Source: Cyrtodaria siliqua
Lineage: Eukaryota > Mollusca > Bivalvia > Adapedonta > Hiatellidae
Direction: 5' to 3'
Length of the DNA: 64,000 nucleotides
NCBI GenBank assembly: GCA_037043455.1
Contig: JAWPHD010010302.1
Span: 1-64,000 of the forward strand
Shown: one piece after another, positions 23,691 to 34,574 of the stretch
Position numbering within the stretch: the first letter of the stretch is position 1
Layout of the letters: each line of letters opens with the position of its first letter
Translations under genes and position numbers: made by a program
Notes under the pieces: generated by a model
What the model was told of the DNA's origin: nothing
The model's database searches: none
What the model saw: only the letters and a program-made list of their open reading frames with translations

Positions 23691-24600
23691 CTAACTGAAG
23701 TTATTGAAGAGAAACCTTTTCTTTTTTTTAGCAACAGTGACCTTGACCTTGACCCCAGTGACCATATATGCAATCCCAAGCTTGTTTTTTATGTAAGCTA
23801 TCTATCCAGAAAGTTTCATGCTAATATCTTGTTCCTAACTGAAGTTACTGTCTGGAAATCATTTTTTTATTTTTAGTAACACTGACCTTGATCTTGAACA
23901 CAGTGACCCCCAAATGCAATCCCCCATGCTTCCTCATCATATAAGCTACTGATCCAGAATGTTTCATGCCAATATCTCATTCCTAACTAAAGTTATTGAC
24001 TGAAAACAGTTTTTCTATTTTTAGTAACAGTGACCTTGACCTTGATCCCAGTAACCACAAATGCATCCCCAAGCTTTCTCTTTATATAAGCTCTTTATAT
24101 TCTCTACCAAATTTGTTCAAATGGTGACCCTGGGATCAAATTTGACCCCTAAATCTTCTGATATCTCTGAAACTACGAGGCACAGATCTCTCATATATTA
24201 TATATTGTTTTTGCGCTGTCTGTTGTCTGTCTGTCTGTCTGGTGTCTGTATGTCACAAACCTTGTCCAGACTAGTTCTCCTGAACCCTTTGCCAGATTTA
24301 AACGTACCAAGCTGCAAATTGTTTTTAGTAACAGTGACCTTGACCTTGAAACCCAGTGACCCCAAACGCAATCCACATGCTTCCTCTTCATATAAGCTAC
24401 CTATCCAGGAAGTTTCATGCCAATATATTATTCCAAACTGGTTAATGAACGGAAATCATTTTTCTATTTTTAGAAACAGTGACATTGTCCTTGAGTGACC
24501 CCAAATGCAATTCCAAGCTTTCTCATCATATAAACTTCCTATACAGAAAATTCTATGCCAATATCTCATTTATAACTAAAGTTATTGAGCAGAAACAAAA
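23691..24600 (+). repeat. Family K tandem array
   Basis: Units of about 150-155 bp: AGTAACAGTGACCTTGACC, CCCAGTGACCCCAAATGCAA, AGAAAGTTTCATGCCAATAT, CTCATTCCTAACTGAAGTTA. Interrupted at about 24131-24310 by an inverted piece ending in a (CTGT)n tract. Confidence 0.8.
24131..24310 (-). repeat. Inverted copy of a family D 3' end with attached G sequence
   Basis: Complement of 28160-28385: both carry CAGATTTAAACG/CGTTTAAATCTG, the GACA/TGTC tract, TTTTTGTGCTGTCTG-like junction, and GAGATCTGTGC...GTAGTTTCAGAGATATC. The only clear minus-oriented element end in the window. Confidence 0.7.
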
Positions 24601-25031
24601 CTTAAACAAAACGGTTAACCTAAACCGCAAACTTAAACAAAAAGGTTAACATAACATGTTTTGGAGAAAGTAACAGCGACATAGTTTTCTGGGAAGGGTC
24701 ATTGCTTCATGAGAAGGTGTTTTTAAAGTTTGTTGAAGAAGACCCTCCCCCACTCCTGTCTGCCCCCACCATGAATCTATAAGACAATTTTTTTCTTCAA
24801 AAAAAAAACAGCTAAAATTTAACTAGAGGTAGCATGTATATTATTTATATCTTAACTGAAAATAAGAGCAGTAGTTTTAAGGCTAACTAGAAAATGTGTC
24901 CATCATTCCAGGATGCCCAGTTCTGTATAGGACAGCAGTATCATTGAAGAAGGCATTACATTTGTTCAGTATTTTGAAACAGAAATTATATTAATTTGAA
25001 TGATAGTCCAACATATTTTGATATAAATGTA
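24601..25031. other. Intronic stretch, no element recognised
   Basis: AT-rich, no gene. Confidence 0.4.
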
Positions 25032-25557
25032 TTTTGAACAAAAAAATAAACGTCCGACTTTTTTCCATTGGCCAGTTTTTGAGGCATACAAAAGCTTAAA
25101 CAGCGTTTTAATAAAACAATGTTTGATGTTTGTAAGCACACTTAAGTGAGTACTAAATATCCTATTAAACAGTTTCAAATTTGCCAAGCAATAATCTTTT
25201 ATGGATGATATGGAAATGTTAAAGGGAGGTAATTTGATGATTGCTGATAATCAAAAGCTGCCATCTACACAATCTGTGTTACGTTTTTTGTGATTATTTT
25301 TGCTAAGGAACATATAGAGAATATTGTCTCGGTCAAATTTCGGTAATTTTTGTAGATTTAATTTGTTTTTGTGGCCAAAATGCATGTTTTAAGAAAAAAG
25401 GGGCTAACTCCCTTGTGTAATGAACTTTTCAAAAAAACATCTTTATTTGGACTATTGGCAGTCTATCTAATTATTCTTAAAACATCATTAATTTTGTCCT
25501 GTTTTGCTGTCTAGACAATCAGCATCAACATCAGCGGAAGTTACTTTTTTTGTTCAG
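25032..25557. mobile_element. TA-flanked MITE, second copy
   Basis: Left end TTTTGAACAAAAAAATAAAC, complement of right end CTGAACAAAAAAAGTAACTT, TA on both sides. Same end type as 9909-10451; internal sequence is largely different. Confidence 0.6.
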
Positions 25558-25802
25558 TATACAATACTCGTCTAGTTTTATCTGTGTATGAAGTCTGAAA
25601 ATTGTAGGTTTATTCTGACTCCGAAATGGAACAAACCCAAAAATAAGAGGCCCTGATGATCTTTGCAAAGAAACAAGCTTATAATTTCATAACAGAATTA
25701 GATGCCCCTTCGCAAATTCTCGCACTCGTGTTTTGTGATTGACTGTCATCATTGAATGCTACTTTCCCTGTCTGATTTGTATATCTTTTTTTTTTTTTTA
25801 AA

Positions 25803-26545
25803 GTGTTCAAACCAAGTAAGTGTATATATAGTTATGGGTTGGGGATCTCAACCGCTTCCAAATTATCACCAAGGGGCTATGTCCCCATAGGTGGGAATGG
25901 ACCCCGGAGCCAAGGCTGGTTGGATGGTTGTATCTTTCTGTTCATACCCATTAAGTGGATATATGGTTATAGGGTGGGGATCTCAAAGTTTTTCAAGTTA
26001 TGACCCAGGGGCTTAGTCCACATGGTTTGGGATGGACACCAGGGCTGATGCTGGTCCAATGGATAGTTGTATCCATCTGCTCATGATGGGAATAGACCCC
26101 AAGGCCAATGCTGGCTGGATGGCTGTATCCATTTCTTTATGCCCAATAAGTGTAAATATGGCTATAGGGAGCGATCTCAAAGATTTCGAAGTTATGATCC
26201 AAGGGTTTCCAAGGGATGGGGACGGACCCCGAGGACAATGCTGGTTGGATGGTTGAATCTATCTGCTCATGCCTAGTAAGTGTATATATGGCGTTAGTGT
26301 GGTGATCGCAACCGTTACCAAGTTATGACCCAGTGGTTATGTACCCAGAGATGGGAATAAACCCAAGGGCCCGTGCTGGTTGGATGGTTGTATCCATCGC
26401 TTTTTGTCCAGTAAGTGTATATAATTATATAGGGATCTCCAATGTTTCAAAGTTATGATCCAAGAGCTATTTCTCCAGGGGTGGGGATAGAACCCAGGAT
26501 TGATGCTGGTTGGACAATTATATCCATCTGTTTAAGGTCAGTAAG
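25803..26545 (+). repeat. Family M tandem array
   Basis: About six units of 120-130 bp with AGTAAGTGTATATATGG, GGGGATCTCAA, AAGTTATGACCCAGGGG, GGGATGGACCCC, GCTGGTTGGATGGTTGTATC. Confidence 0.8.
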
Positions 26546-26960
26546 TGTATAAATGTTGTATTTCAATATTTAAAACATGTGACCTTTGGGGTGGGGCCAA
26601 ACTTGACCCAAGGGTCACCATTTAAAGTAAGACTTGGTAAAACAATAAGCTTATGCAACATGTAATATATGAGAGCTCTGTGCCTTGTGGTTTTAGAGAA
26701 GATTTCTCAAGCTTTTCCCTATAAAAGTCTATGTAAAATATGTGACCCCTGGGGCGAGGTCAAATATGACCACAGGGTCACCATCTGAAATAACTTGATA
26801 GAGGACCATAAGCTTAGAGTAAATACAAAATATATAATCTGTGACCCTAGCAGATTCAGAATAGAAGATTTTTAAAAGGTTTTCTCTGTAAAACTGTAAC
26901 CCCAAGGGCAGAGCCTGAATTGACCCCAGGGTCGCCATTTGAACTAGAGGTTGTTTTTAG
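26546..26960 (+). repeat. Family G tandem units
   Basis: Two to three units: ACATGTGACC, GGGGCCAAACTTGACCC, GGTCACCATTTGAA, ACCATAAGCTTA, TTTCAGAGAAGA-like words. Confidence 0.75.
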
Positions 26961-28290
26961 TAAAAACAGATGTCTCCAACACTGGGAAAAAGGCCATAAA
27001 TCTGCAACAAATAATTCACGTGGAACAAAAAGATAATATGCAAAACTAGGCTTGGTACTGAACATCCTTGCCAAGTTTCATTGAAATCTGGCTAAGGGTT
27101 CAGGAGAACAAGTCCGGACAAATTTTGTGTATTAAAACCTTTAAAGGGCCATAACTCTGCCAAAAATTATTTCACCGGAATACGGCGAAGAAGTGTGCAA
27201 GATCATCCGCCAAGTTTCGCTGAAATCTGGCCAGGGGATCAGAAGAACTAGTCCAGATGAAGTTTATGTAATAAAACCTTTAAAAGGCCATAACTCTGCC
27301 AAAAATCATTCAACCAGAACACAGCGATGATATGCACAACTAGGCTTGGTACAGTTTCGTTGAAATCTGGCCAGCGGTTCAGGAGAACTAGTCGAGAAAA
27401 TGTTTGTGTATTAAAACCTTTAAAGGACCATAACTCTGCAAAAAAAATCATTCAACCGTAACATGGCAACGACATTTGCAATAACACTTGGTACTAATCA
27501 TGACTGCAAAGTTTCGTTGAAATCTGAACAAGGGGTCAGGAAAACTAGTCCTGACAAGGTTAGTATTAAAAATCTTTAACGTGCCAATATCTTTAATATG
27601 CACAACTAGGCTTGGTACTGATCATCTCTACAAAGTTTCATTGAAATCCGGCAACGGGTTAAGGAGAACTAGTCCGGACAAAGTCTGTGTACTAAAACTT
27701 TTAAAGGGCCATAACTCTGCCATCCCTGCAAAGTTTCGTACAAATCCGGCCAGGGGGTTAGGAGAAAAAGTTTGGACAAAGTTTTGTGTATAAAAAGTTT
27801 TAAAGGGCCATAACTCTGCCAAATATCATTCAACCAAAAGATGGCGGCGATATGTAAAACTAAATTTGGTACTAATCATCCTTGCACAGTTTTGTTGAAA
27901 TCCGGCAAGGGGTTAAGGAGAAATAGTCCAGACAAAATTTCGGTTTTAAAACCTTGAAAGGGCCATAACTCCGGCAAAATTCAATCAACCGGAACATGGC
28001 AAGGACATGCGCAACTAGGCTTGATACTGATCATCCCTAAAAAGTTTCGTTGAAATTCGGCCAGGGGTTAAGGAGAACTAGTCCAAACAAAGTTTGTGAA
28101 TTTACAACCTTTAAAGAGCTATAACTCCGCCAAAAATCACTCAACCGGAATACGTTCGTTTAAATCTGGCAAGGGGTTCAGGAGATCTAGTCCGAACAAG
28201 GTTTGTGACATACAGACACCAGACAGACAGACAGACAACAGACAGCACAAAAACAATATGTCTCCCCTCCACAAAGTGGGAGAGACATAA
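26961..28290 (+). mobile_element. Family D array with 3' terminal hairpin
   Basis: About eight units of roughly 140-150 bp: CTTTAAAGGGCCATAACTC, TCATTCAACCGGAACA, CACAACTAGGCTTGGTACTG, AAAGTTTCGTTGAAATCCGG, GGAGAACTAGTCCGGACAAA. The 3' end has (CAGA)n at 28208-28240 and the hairpin ATGTCTCCCCTCCAC...GTGGGAGAGACAT then AATAA. A remnant of the same hairpin is at 51780-51815. Confidence 0.8.
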
Positions 28291-29190
28291 TAAACTTAGT
28301 AGAGGACCGTAATCTGATGCTACATGTAATATATGAGAGATCTGTGCATCGTAGTTTCAGAGATATCAGAAGATCTTTTGACTTTTTTCTTTATATAAGT
28401 CTACACTCAACAATATTCCTAATCGGTCACCTAAATTTTACAAAATATTTTCTTTTCTTGGAATATCTTCCTCTCGGTTTTACTTGTTTTGAATAACATA
28501 GTTATTTAGGAAAAGGTCCTGAAAGTTTCAGAAGAATCATATAACTACCAGTGAAATTAGGACGCGTTAAAGTCACGAACCCCCAAAATCAAAAATTACA
28601 AAATGTCAGACTTACAATGGAAATCCCATAGAAGAGTGCTCGTTCTTGAAATTTGAAGATTTAACATGCACTTGCAGACCAAGAGTCGTGGAAAGGAACT
28701 TATTACATGCATGTTATATGTCTAATGAAATGATTTTATAGGTAATTTATTTATGTTTGCCATTTCTTTATTACCATATTGATTTTTAAAACACTTGACT
28801 GTGACTTAAACCAGGTCATTCCCCTTACAATTCAATGCAAAATTGTGTGACTTTGTGGATCGAAGGTGTTATAATATAAAGCATTGTTTCTTCAAAAATA
28901 AATTAAATATTTTTACCAAATTTTCAGTTAATGTATATCAAACATTGAACGAGGATTTGATTAATTTTACATGAATACAAATCTTGTGTAAAAGGTAATA
29001 ATTTCATAAAATCTAGGTGACCGATTAGGAATTTTGTTGAGTGTATGTTAAACATGTGACCTCTGTGGCGGGGCCAAATTTGACCCCAAGGTCACCATTT
29101 GATGATTTTTTTCTCTATGCAAAATTTATATATACAAACTTTGGACCTCAGGAGCGCAGTCATTTTTTACCCCGGAGACTTCATTTGAAC
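28291..29190 (+). repeat. Family G unit split by a MITE
   Basis: The G unit reads ...TATAAGTCTA at 28394-28403 and resumes TATGTTAAACATGTGACC at 29044. Removing the insert restores the standard G word TATAAGTCTATGTAAAACAT with one copy of TA. Confidence 0.8.
28404..29043. mobile_element. TA-flanked MITE (640 bp) with long inverted ends
   Basis: Left end CACTCAACAATATTCCTAAT then CGGTCACCTAAATTTTA; the complement of the right end is CACTCAACAAAATTCCTAAT then CGGTCACCTAGATTTTA. TA on both sides is the duplicated target. No transposase. A non-autonomous Tc1/mariner-type element by its TA target. Confidence 0.9.
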
Positions 29191-29520
29191 AAACTTGATA
29201 ATCATGGGTTTGTCTATCATTAATAAAGAAAAAATTTCGAAATCTGTTCAGTTTTTGAGATAGTTTTTTAAGGTTTCGATTATTTATGCTAATCACATTC
29301 ACCTTGGATGACGCACTGACCTAATTTTAACAAAGGACTAGGTATGATAAGGGACGTTTTAATGCACAAGTTTTGAATATCTAATTTAACTATAAATGAA
29401 CTGAATCAATATTAAAACTCATTACAAGTATGTTTGAAGGCTCTAAATGAGTTTAACAGCCCCACAAACAAGGCCTTTTCTTTCAAAAAAAGAAATTTTT
29501 GTTCATTTTAAGCAGTTTTC
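29191..29520. other. Intronic stretch, family G-derived then unique
   Basis: Decayed G end (AAATCTGTTCAGTTTTTGAG), then no recognised feature. Confidence 0.4.
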
Positions 29521-29740
29521 GATCAGTTTATGGTCTTGGAAATACAGAGCGCTACCTCCAGCACAGCTGATTTTTTGTTGAAACAGGTACTTGATAGGGA
29601 TGCATCATCAGCCAAAAAACTGTGTGTGCTCGGAGGTGCGCTCTATATTTTTAGGATCAAAATCTTGCCCAGAAAGGTCCAAAATCTACAAAATATAACA
29701 AAATTACAAAAATACCGTTTTTTGAGACCCTATTACATCT
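29521..29740 (+). repeat. Interspersed repeat R, copy 2
   Basis: Inverted relative to 22340-22500, 7 kb away; longest shared run is around CTATATTTTTAGGATCA. Confidence 0.7.
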
Positions 29741-29955
29741 TCTAGATAAATAAAATAAATAAAAATATATTTTGAAGATAGAATATGATCAATTTACTTC
29801 AATATGCATAATAGATTATATGTAAATATTATTTTTCTGCATTTTGAATATATTGGGGGCCAAAATACCCCCTTATCATACCTTGTCCTTTGATAAACAT
29901 TGACCCTAGGATCATCCATGTGAAGCAAAATTGACCAAGCTGTTACTGTGGAGAT

Positions 29956-30440
29956 GTCGTTCGAGCAATTGTTGACGGACAGACACACATTATCCCCATT
30001 TGATGGGTATTTCGGTCCATACTCTTATTGGCTACCAAAAAATACCCAATACAGTCAAAAATACCCAATACAGTCAAAAATACCCAATAAGCGCCATTTG
30101 AGCAAACATTGTCCAAATAGTCCATGTTGTTTAAATGTTATTTGGTAGATTACCTCAAATAATCAAGAAAAGGAGGTTAGAGGAGGGGTCGTTCGAGCAA
30201 TTGTTGACGGACAGACACACATTATCCCCATTTGATGGGTATTTCGGTCCATACTCTTATTGGCTACCAAAAAATACCCAATACAGTCAAAAATACCCAA
30301 TACAGTCAAAAATACCCAATACAGTCAAAAATACCCAATAAGCGCCATTTGAGCAAACATTGTCCAAATAGTCCATGTTGTTTAAATGTTATTTGGTAGA
30401 TTACCTCAAATAATCAAGAAAAGGAGGTTAGAGGAGGGGG
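29956..30440 (+). repeat. Two-copy tandem duplication with internal minisatellite
   Basis: 29956-30187 and 30188-30440 are near-identical, from GTCGTTCGAGCAATTG to AGGTTAGAGGAGGGG. Inside, AAAAATACCCAATACAGTC is present two full times in copy 1 and three in copy 2, accounting for the length difference. Confidence 0.95.
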
Positions 30441-30717
30441 GTCCCTACTGTTGACTATACTCAGTAAGCAAAAAGTACTTACTGCCATATCAACATACGA
30501 AGTACCTAATAAGTGCCCGCTTGAAAACACAGACGAACAGACAATGGCACAACATAATACGTCCCTACTAGAGTATAAAAAGAAGGATTTCCATAAATAA
30601 TACGGCAAATATGCATACAATATCAACAGGAGTTGACCCCTAACAGTATTTACGCGTGTAATATTACGATAACTGCTTCGCTGCAACATACAAATTCAGA
30701 ACTCGAATTATACATAC

Positions 30718-30910
30718 CCAATTCCTACAAACTGACTTCTAGTGTGCGACAGTACAGAAGCCTTTTTCTTTCTTTTAAGCTCTGCCACAATGGACTGTAC
30801 ACCATTTCCTGCCTTTGCTAACAGCTCAGAGGTTTTCCCTATGATAAATAGTGACACCCCAATGCCTTTGTCTTGATCCTGTGTACACCACTGCCACATG
30901 TTCTTGTTTC
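30718..30910 (-). CDS. Macro protein exon C (KH-like beta-alpha unit after macro domain 1)
   Basis: This 193-bp exon runs from acceptor AAATATAG to donor GG|GTATGT, phase 1 in, phase 2 out. It encodes residues 111-173. The segment GIGVSLFIIGKTSELL, then AKAGNGVQSIVAELKRKK, has the alternating strand, glycine turn and amphipathic helix of the small KH-like units that punctuate macro domains in PARP9/PARP14-like proteins. A basic run KRKKK follows at residues 155-159. The last 15 codons are less typical, so the donor could lie slightly upstream, but the chosen donor is the one that fits exon D in phase. Confidence 0.75.
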
Positions 30911-30989
30911 CTATATTTAGTTTAAACATAAGCGTTATTTTTTAAATATCATCATAAATAGTCTAATAAATGGCAAACCTGGCGATACT

Positions 30990-31290
30990 GACCAAGTTGC
31001 ATTCAAGTACCCCCAAAAAATGCATATTCCGTTTGTACTCCATTTGGATTCCGTGTGCGATCCATTTGCGCTCCAGCGTTTGCACTCCGTTTGCATTTCA
31101 TTTTTATAAATGCATTTTTTTAAAAGAAGTTAACCATTCGTTTTGCGTTCAGTCTTTGTTCTTTCTGCGTTTGTTCTGCGTTCGTTCTTACTCACTCTCA
31201 ATGAAACTAGTAAAGCATGTCACAGATATTCTTATTATAATTTCATCAATGTGCCCAGAGAGAAGTAGGACTTTTCCAAGTACTGGACAT
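30990..31290. repeat. Interspersed repeat X, copy 1
   Basis: Begins AGTTGCATTCAAGTACCCCC and contains runs like GCGTTTGTTCTGCGTTCG. Related to 58418-58690 (AGTTGCGTTCAAGTACCCC). Confidence 0.6.
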
Positions 31291-32139
31291 ACAGAATAAA
31301 CTAGAACTGTCGCCGAGGCGGACAAATACCCCCCACTGGCAACTTCTAATGGGGTGGGTAAACATACAATACTTTGTTCCTATAAGATACATAGATGTTT
31401 ATTATAGAGAAAGAGCCGGAACAAGAATTTTCTATTTGACTACCAAGTATAAAATGCATTAAAAATACATAACTGAGTGGAAAATTATCGAACCGGAATG
31501 TCACGACAATATGCGCATCTCCACTTGATATTGATGCTTTGTTGCAAGTTTCACGAAATTATAACATGGGGTTTTAGAGAAATAGCCCTGAACAAGAATT
31601 TTCTATTTGACTAACAAGTATGAAATGCATTAAAAATACAAAGGGCCGTAACTCAGTGGAAAATTATTGAACCGGAACGTCATGACAGTATGCATATCTC
31701 CACTTGATATTGATACTTCCTAGCAAGTTTCGTTATATTCTAACAAGGAGTTTTAGAGAAATAGCCCGGACAAGTATTTTGTATTCTATATATATATTAG
31801 AAATACAAAGGGCCATAACTCAGTGGAAAATTATCGAACGGAACGTCACGACAATATGCGCATCTCCACTTGATATTGATGCTTTGTAGCAAGTTTTACG
31901 AAATTATAACATGGGGTTTTAGAGAAATAGCCCGAACAAGAATTTTCTATTTGACTAACAAGTATGAAATGCATTAAAAATACAAAGGGCCACAACTCAG
32001 TGGAAAATTATTGAACCGGAACGTCATGACAGTATGCACATCTCTACTTGATATTGATACTTCCTAGCAAGTTTCGCTGTATTCTAACAAGGAGTTTTAG
32101 GGAAATAGCCCGAACAAGGATTTCGTATTATATATATAC

Positions 32140-32966
32140 AGTCGATTTCGGTTATTTGCATAGCCCATTTGTCAAGAAAATATATGCGATTAACCGGAGT
32201 ATTCGAATAGCCGAAATTGAACATTTTGTACATGTAGCGGTGCATGTTTCTACTTTCGGTTTACTGTTCTGTTAATACTTACATAGAAACTCCATAAAAG
32301 CGAGTTAATTCTATGTAAGATGTTTGATAGGATTAATATTGTGCATATCCGTTTTGTATTTACTGTTATATGATAGATTTTATGCAATATTTATGCGTAT
32401 TTGTTTTCTTTCAACCTGCGTCGCTTTGCTATGATTTGTCGTGTAAATTACACAGCCATGATAATAACACAAAAGCTTATTTTATTTTTCATTTATTAAG
32501 TAACATCAATGACTCAATGTCATATGCATGTCTACCGACACTAGCAAACTGAGAGCAATAAATAATTAACAACACATTACTTTACATTACATTACGTACA
32601 AACTTATTATTAAATCGTGTATATGTTAATTGGTGAGCGATCGTCATGGTGTGGAAGCTTTACGGAAGCCGCACAAAATGGCAAACTTTCTCTCGGCAAG
32701 TCAGTTAGCCACATTTGTCAATCAATTTGCCTCGGCTTATCTCTGTGACCGCCTCAATCAATTAACAGTTGAAAAATACAGGTAAACTTTCAGTATGCAA
32801 TTAGCCAGATATTCGTTATGCAATTATCCGGAATGTGACAAAAACCTATGCGATTATACAAGTATTTTTACATGCAAAAGAATACGAATGGTTTTGTGTT
32901 TCAAAACTTTATGCAATTAACCGAAATATGCAATTAATCGATATGCGATTAAACGGAATCGACTGT
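32140..32966. mobile_element. Pogo/Tigger-like non-autonomous element
   Basis: Left end CAGTCGATTTCGGTTATTTGCATA; complement of the right end CAGTCGATTCCGTTTAATCGCATA. The ends lie in TA-rich sequence, consistent with TA target duplication. Further internal copies of ATGCGATTAACCGG-like words occur near both ends. The CAGT tip and T/A-rich 20-odd bp inverted repeat recall pogo-type elements. No full transposase. Confidence 0.8.
32678..32785 (+). pseudogene. Short frame inside the pogo-like element
   Basis: A 35-codon frame starts ATGGCAAACTTT (MANFLSASQLATFVNQFA) and reaches TAA, which overlaps a donor-like AGGTAAAC. It may be a remnant first exon of the parent element or chance. Confidence 0.2.
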
Positions 32967-33500
32967 ATATATATATATATATATATATAAGAAATACAAA
33001 GAGCCATAACTCAGTGGAAAATTATCAAACCGGAACGTCATGATAATATGCGCATGTCCACTTGATATGGATACTTCCTAGCAAGTTTCGCGAAATTCTA
33101 AGAAGGAGTTATTGAGAGATAGTCCGGACAAAAATTGCGGCTACGGACAGATATTAGAACTATAAAGGGCCATAACTCAGTGGAAAATTATTAAACCGGA
33201 ACATCATGATAGTATGCACATCTCCACTTGATATTGATACTTTCTAGCAAGTTTCTCTAAATTCTAACAAGGAGTTTTAGACAAATAGCCCAGACAAGGA
33301 ATTCGTATTATACATATATATCTTAGAAATACAAAGGGCCATAACTCAGTGGAAAATTATCAAACCGGAACGTCATGAAAAAATGCGCATGTCCACTCGA
33401 TATTGATACTTCCTAGCAAGTTTCGCGAAATTCTAAGAAGGAGTTATTGAGAAATAGTTATTAGAACTACAAAGGGCCAACAATCCAACAATCCAAGGGC

Positions 33501-33860
33501 CATAACTCTGGTGTTTCTTGAGCAATAGCAGTGGTTATCGAACTTAAGCAAGCTATTGTAGTCATATAGATTGTGTCCAAGTTTCATCAAGATTGGATCA
33601 AAATTGCTCCCGTTATGTTGCGGACACTGTCAATTTTGTCAATTTTCAGCAATCCAAGGGCAATAACTCCGGTGTTTCTTGAGCAATAGTGTTGGTTATT
33701 AAACCTGACCGATATAAACATTGTGTCCAAGTTTCATCCAGATTGGATTAAAACTACTCCAGTTACGGAGAGGACATTGCTGGATGCCTGCCACCCGTCG
33801 TGCGTGATCGCACAATACGTCCCTTCAAGACGGGCGTATAAAAAAACGTGTCACAAGGGT
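33501..33860 (+). repeat. Two units of another family with terminal hairpin
   Basis: Units CAAGGGCCATAACTCTGGTG, TTTCTTGAGCAATAG, CCAAGTTTCATCAAGATTGG, and a hairpin ATACGTCCCTTCAAGACGGGCGTAT then AAAAAA at 33817-33846. Confidence 0.7.
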
Positions 33861-34430
33861 ATTGTATTTTATGTGACATGTTTTTACGTGTCACATTTAA
33901 GAGAACAAAACCATGCTATGGATATTAGCAAATGTCTATTTAAAACTTTACGGGAATTATATTAATAAAAGGTAATCTCATTTATAACCATACATCGCAT
34001 ATAGGTCCACACTAACAGTCTGAAATAAGTAACACACCTCTGGGATTTTTACGTTGTATCGTTACGTGACCCTATAGCTGTGTTATGCACATATTTTACA
34101 ATGATATTGAAACTCTTAACCACGGTCCTGACTCATTTACAGTACAGAACATTTATGGAATCTAGTCAAGTTGATACTTATGAAACAGAAAAAATAAAAT
34201 TTTAAACGTTAAATGTTGTTTTACGTGACGGTAGACTCATGTGACAGCATTGTTAGCGTGCCTTCATTTTGATGAGACAATGATGATAATATTATTCGTA
34301 TTTGTCTACACATCACTGGGTGGAATCTCTACGCGTTGTATGCATTTCAAATGATTATAATTACAAACTGCGAACAGCACACATATTTACTGCATTCTGA
34401 TTAATTAGTCATTCTTAAAAGAAATATAAC
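33861..34430. other. Intronic stretch, no element recognised
   Basis: Several ACGTGTCAC/ACGTGAC words but no gene. Confidence 0.4.
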
Positions 34431-34560
34431 AAGAAATGTCACAGTAAGTGACAAATGCCCCCGAAGTGACCTATTAGTGTGACCTTGACCTTGGAGCAAT
34501 ATCAAACCAACAGATATATTTAAAAAAAATAAATAATAATAATCAAACAATAATTATTAT
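34431..34560 (+). mobile_element. Family F 5' end
   Basis: AACAAGAAATGTCACAGTAA, ATGCCCCCGAAG, then GTGACCTTGACCTTGGAGC. The rest of an F element (36000-36502) follows after C elements, suggesting the C elements landed inside it. Confidence 0.65.
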
Positions 34561-34574
34561 TTTTTTTTTTTTTA

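Larger units (their letters stand above)
31300..33500 (+). repeat. Family H tandem array
   Basis: Units of about 150-160 bp: CAAAGGGCCATAACTCAGTG, GAAAATTATCGAACCGGAAC, CTCCACTTGATATTGATACT, TAGCAAGTTTCG, AGAAATAGCCCGGACAAG. Interrupted by a pogo-like element. The 5' edge at about 31300 (GAACTGTCGCCGAGGCGGAC) is followed by ATACCCCCCA. Confidence 0.85.

Noticed and set aside
26961..28290. CRISPR-like array (regular repeats)
   Set aside because: Units are contiguous, about 145 bp, with no unique spacers; the genome is eukaryotic.
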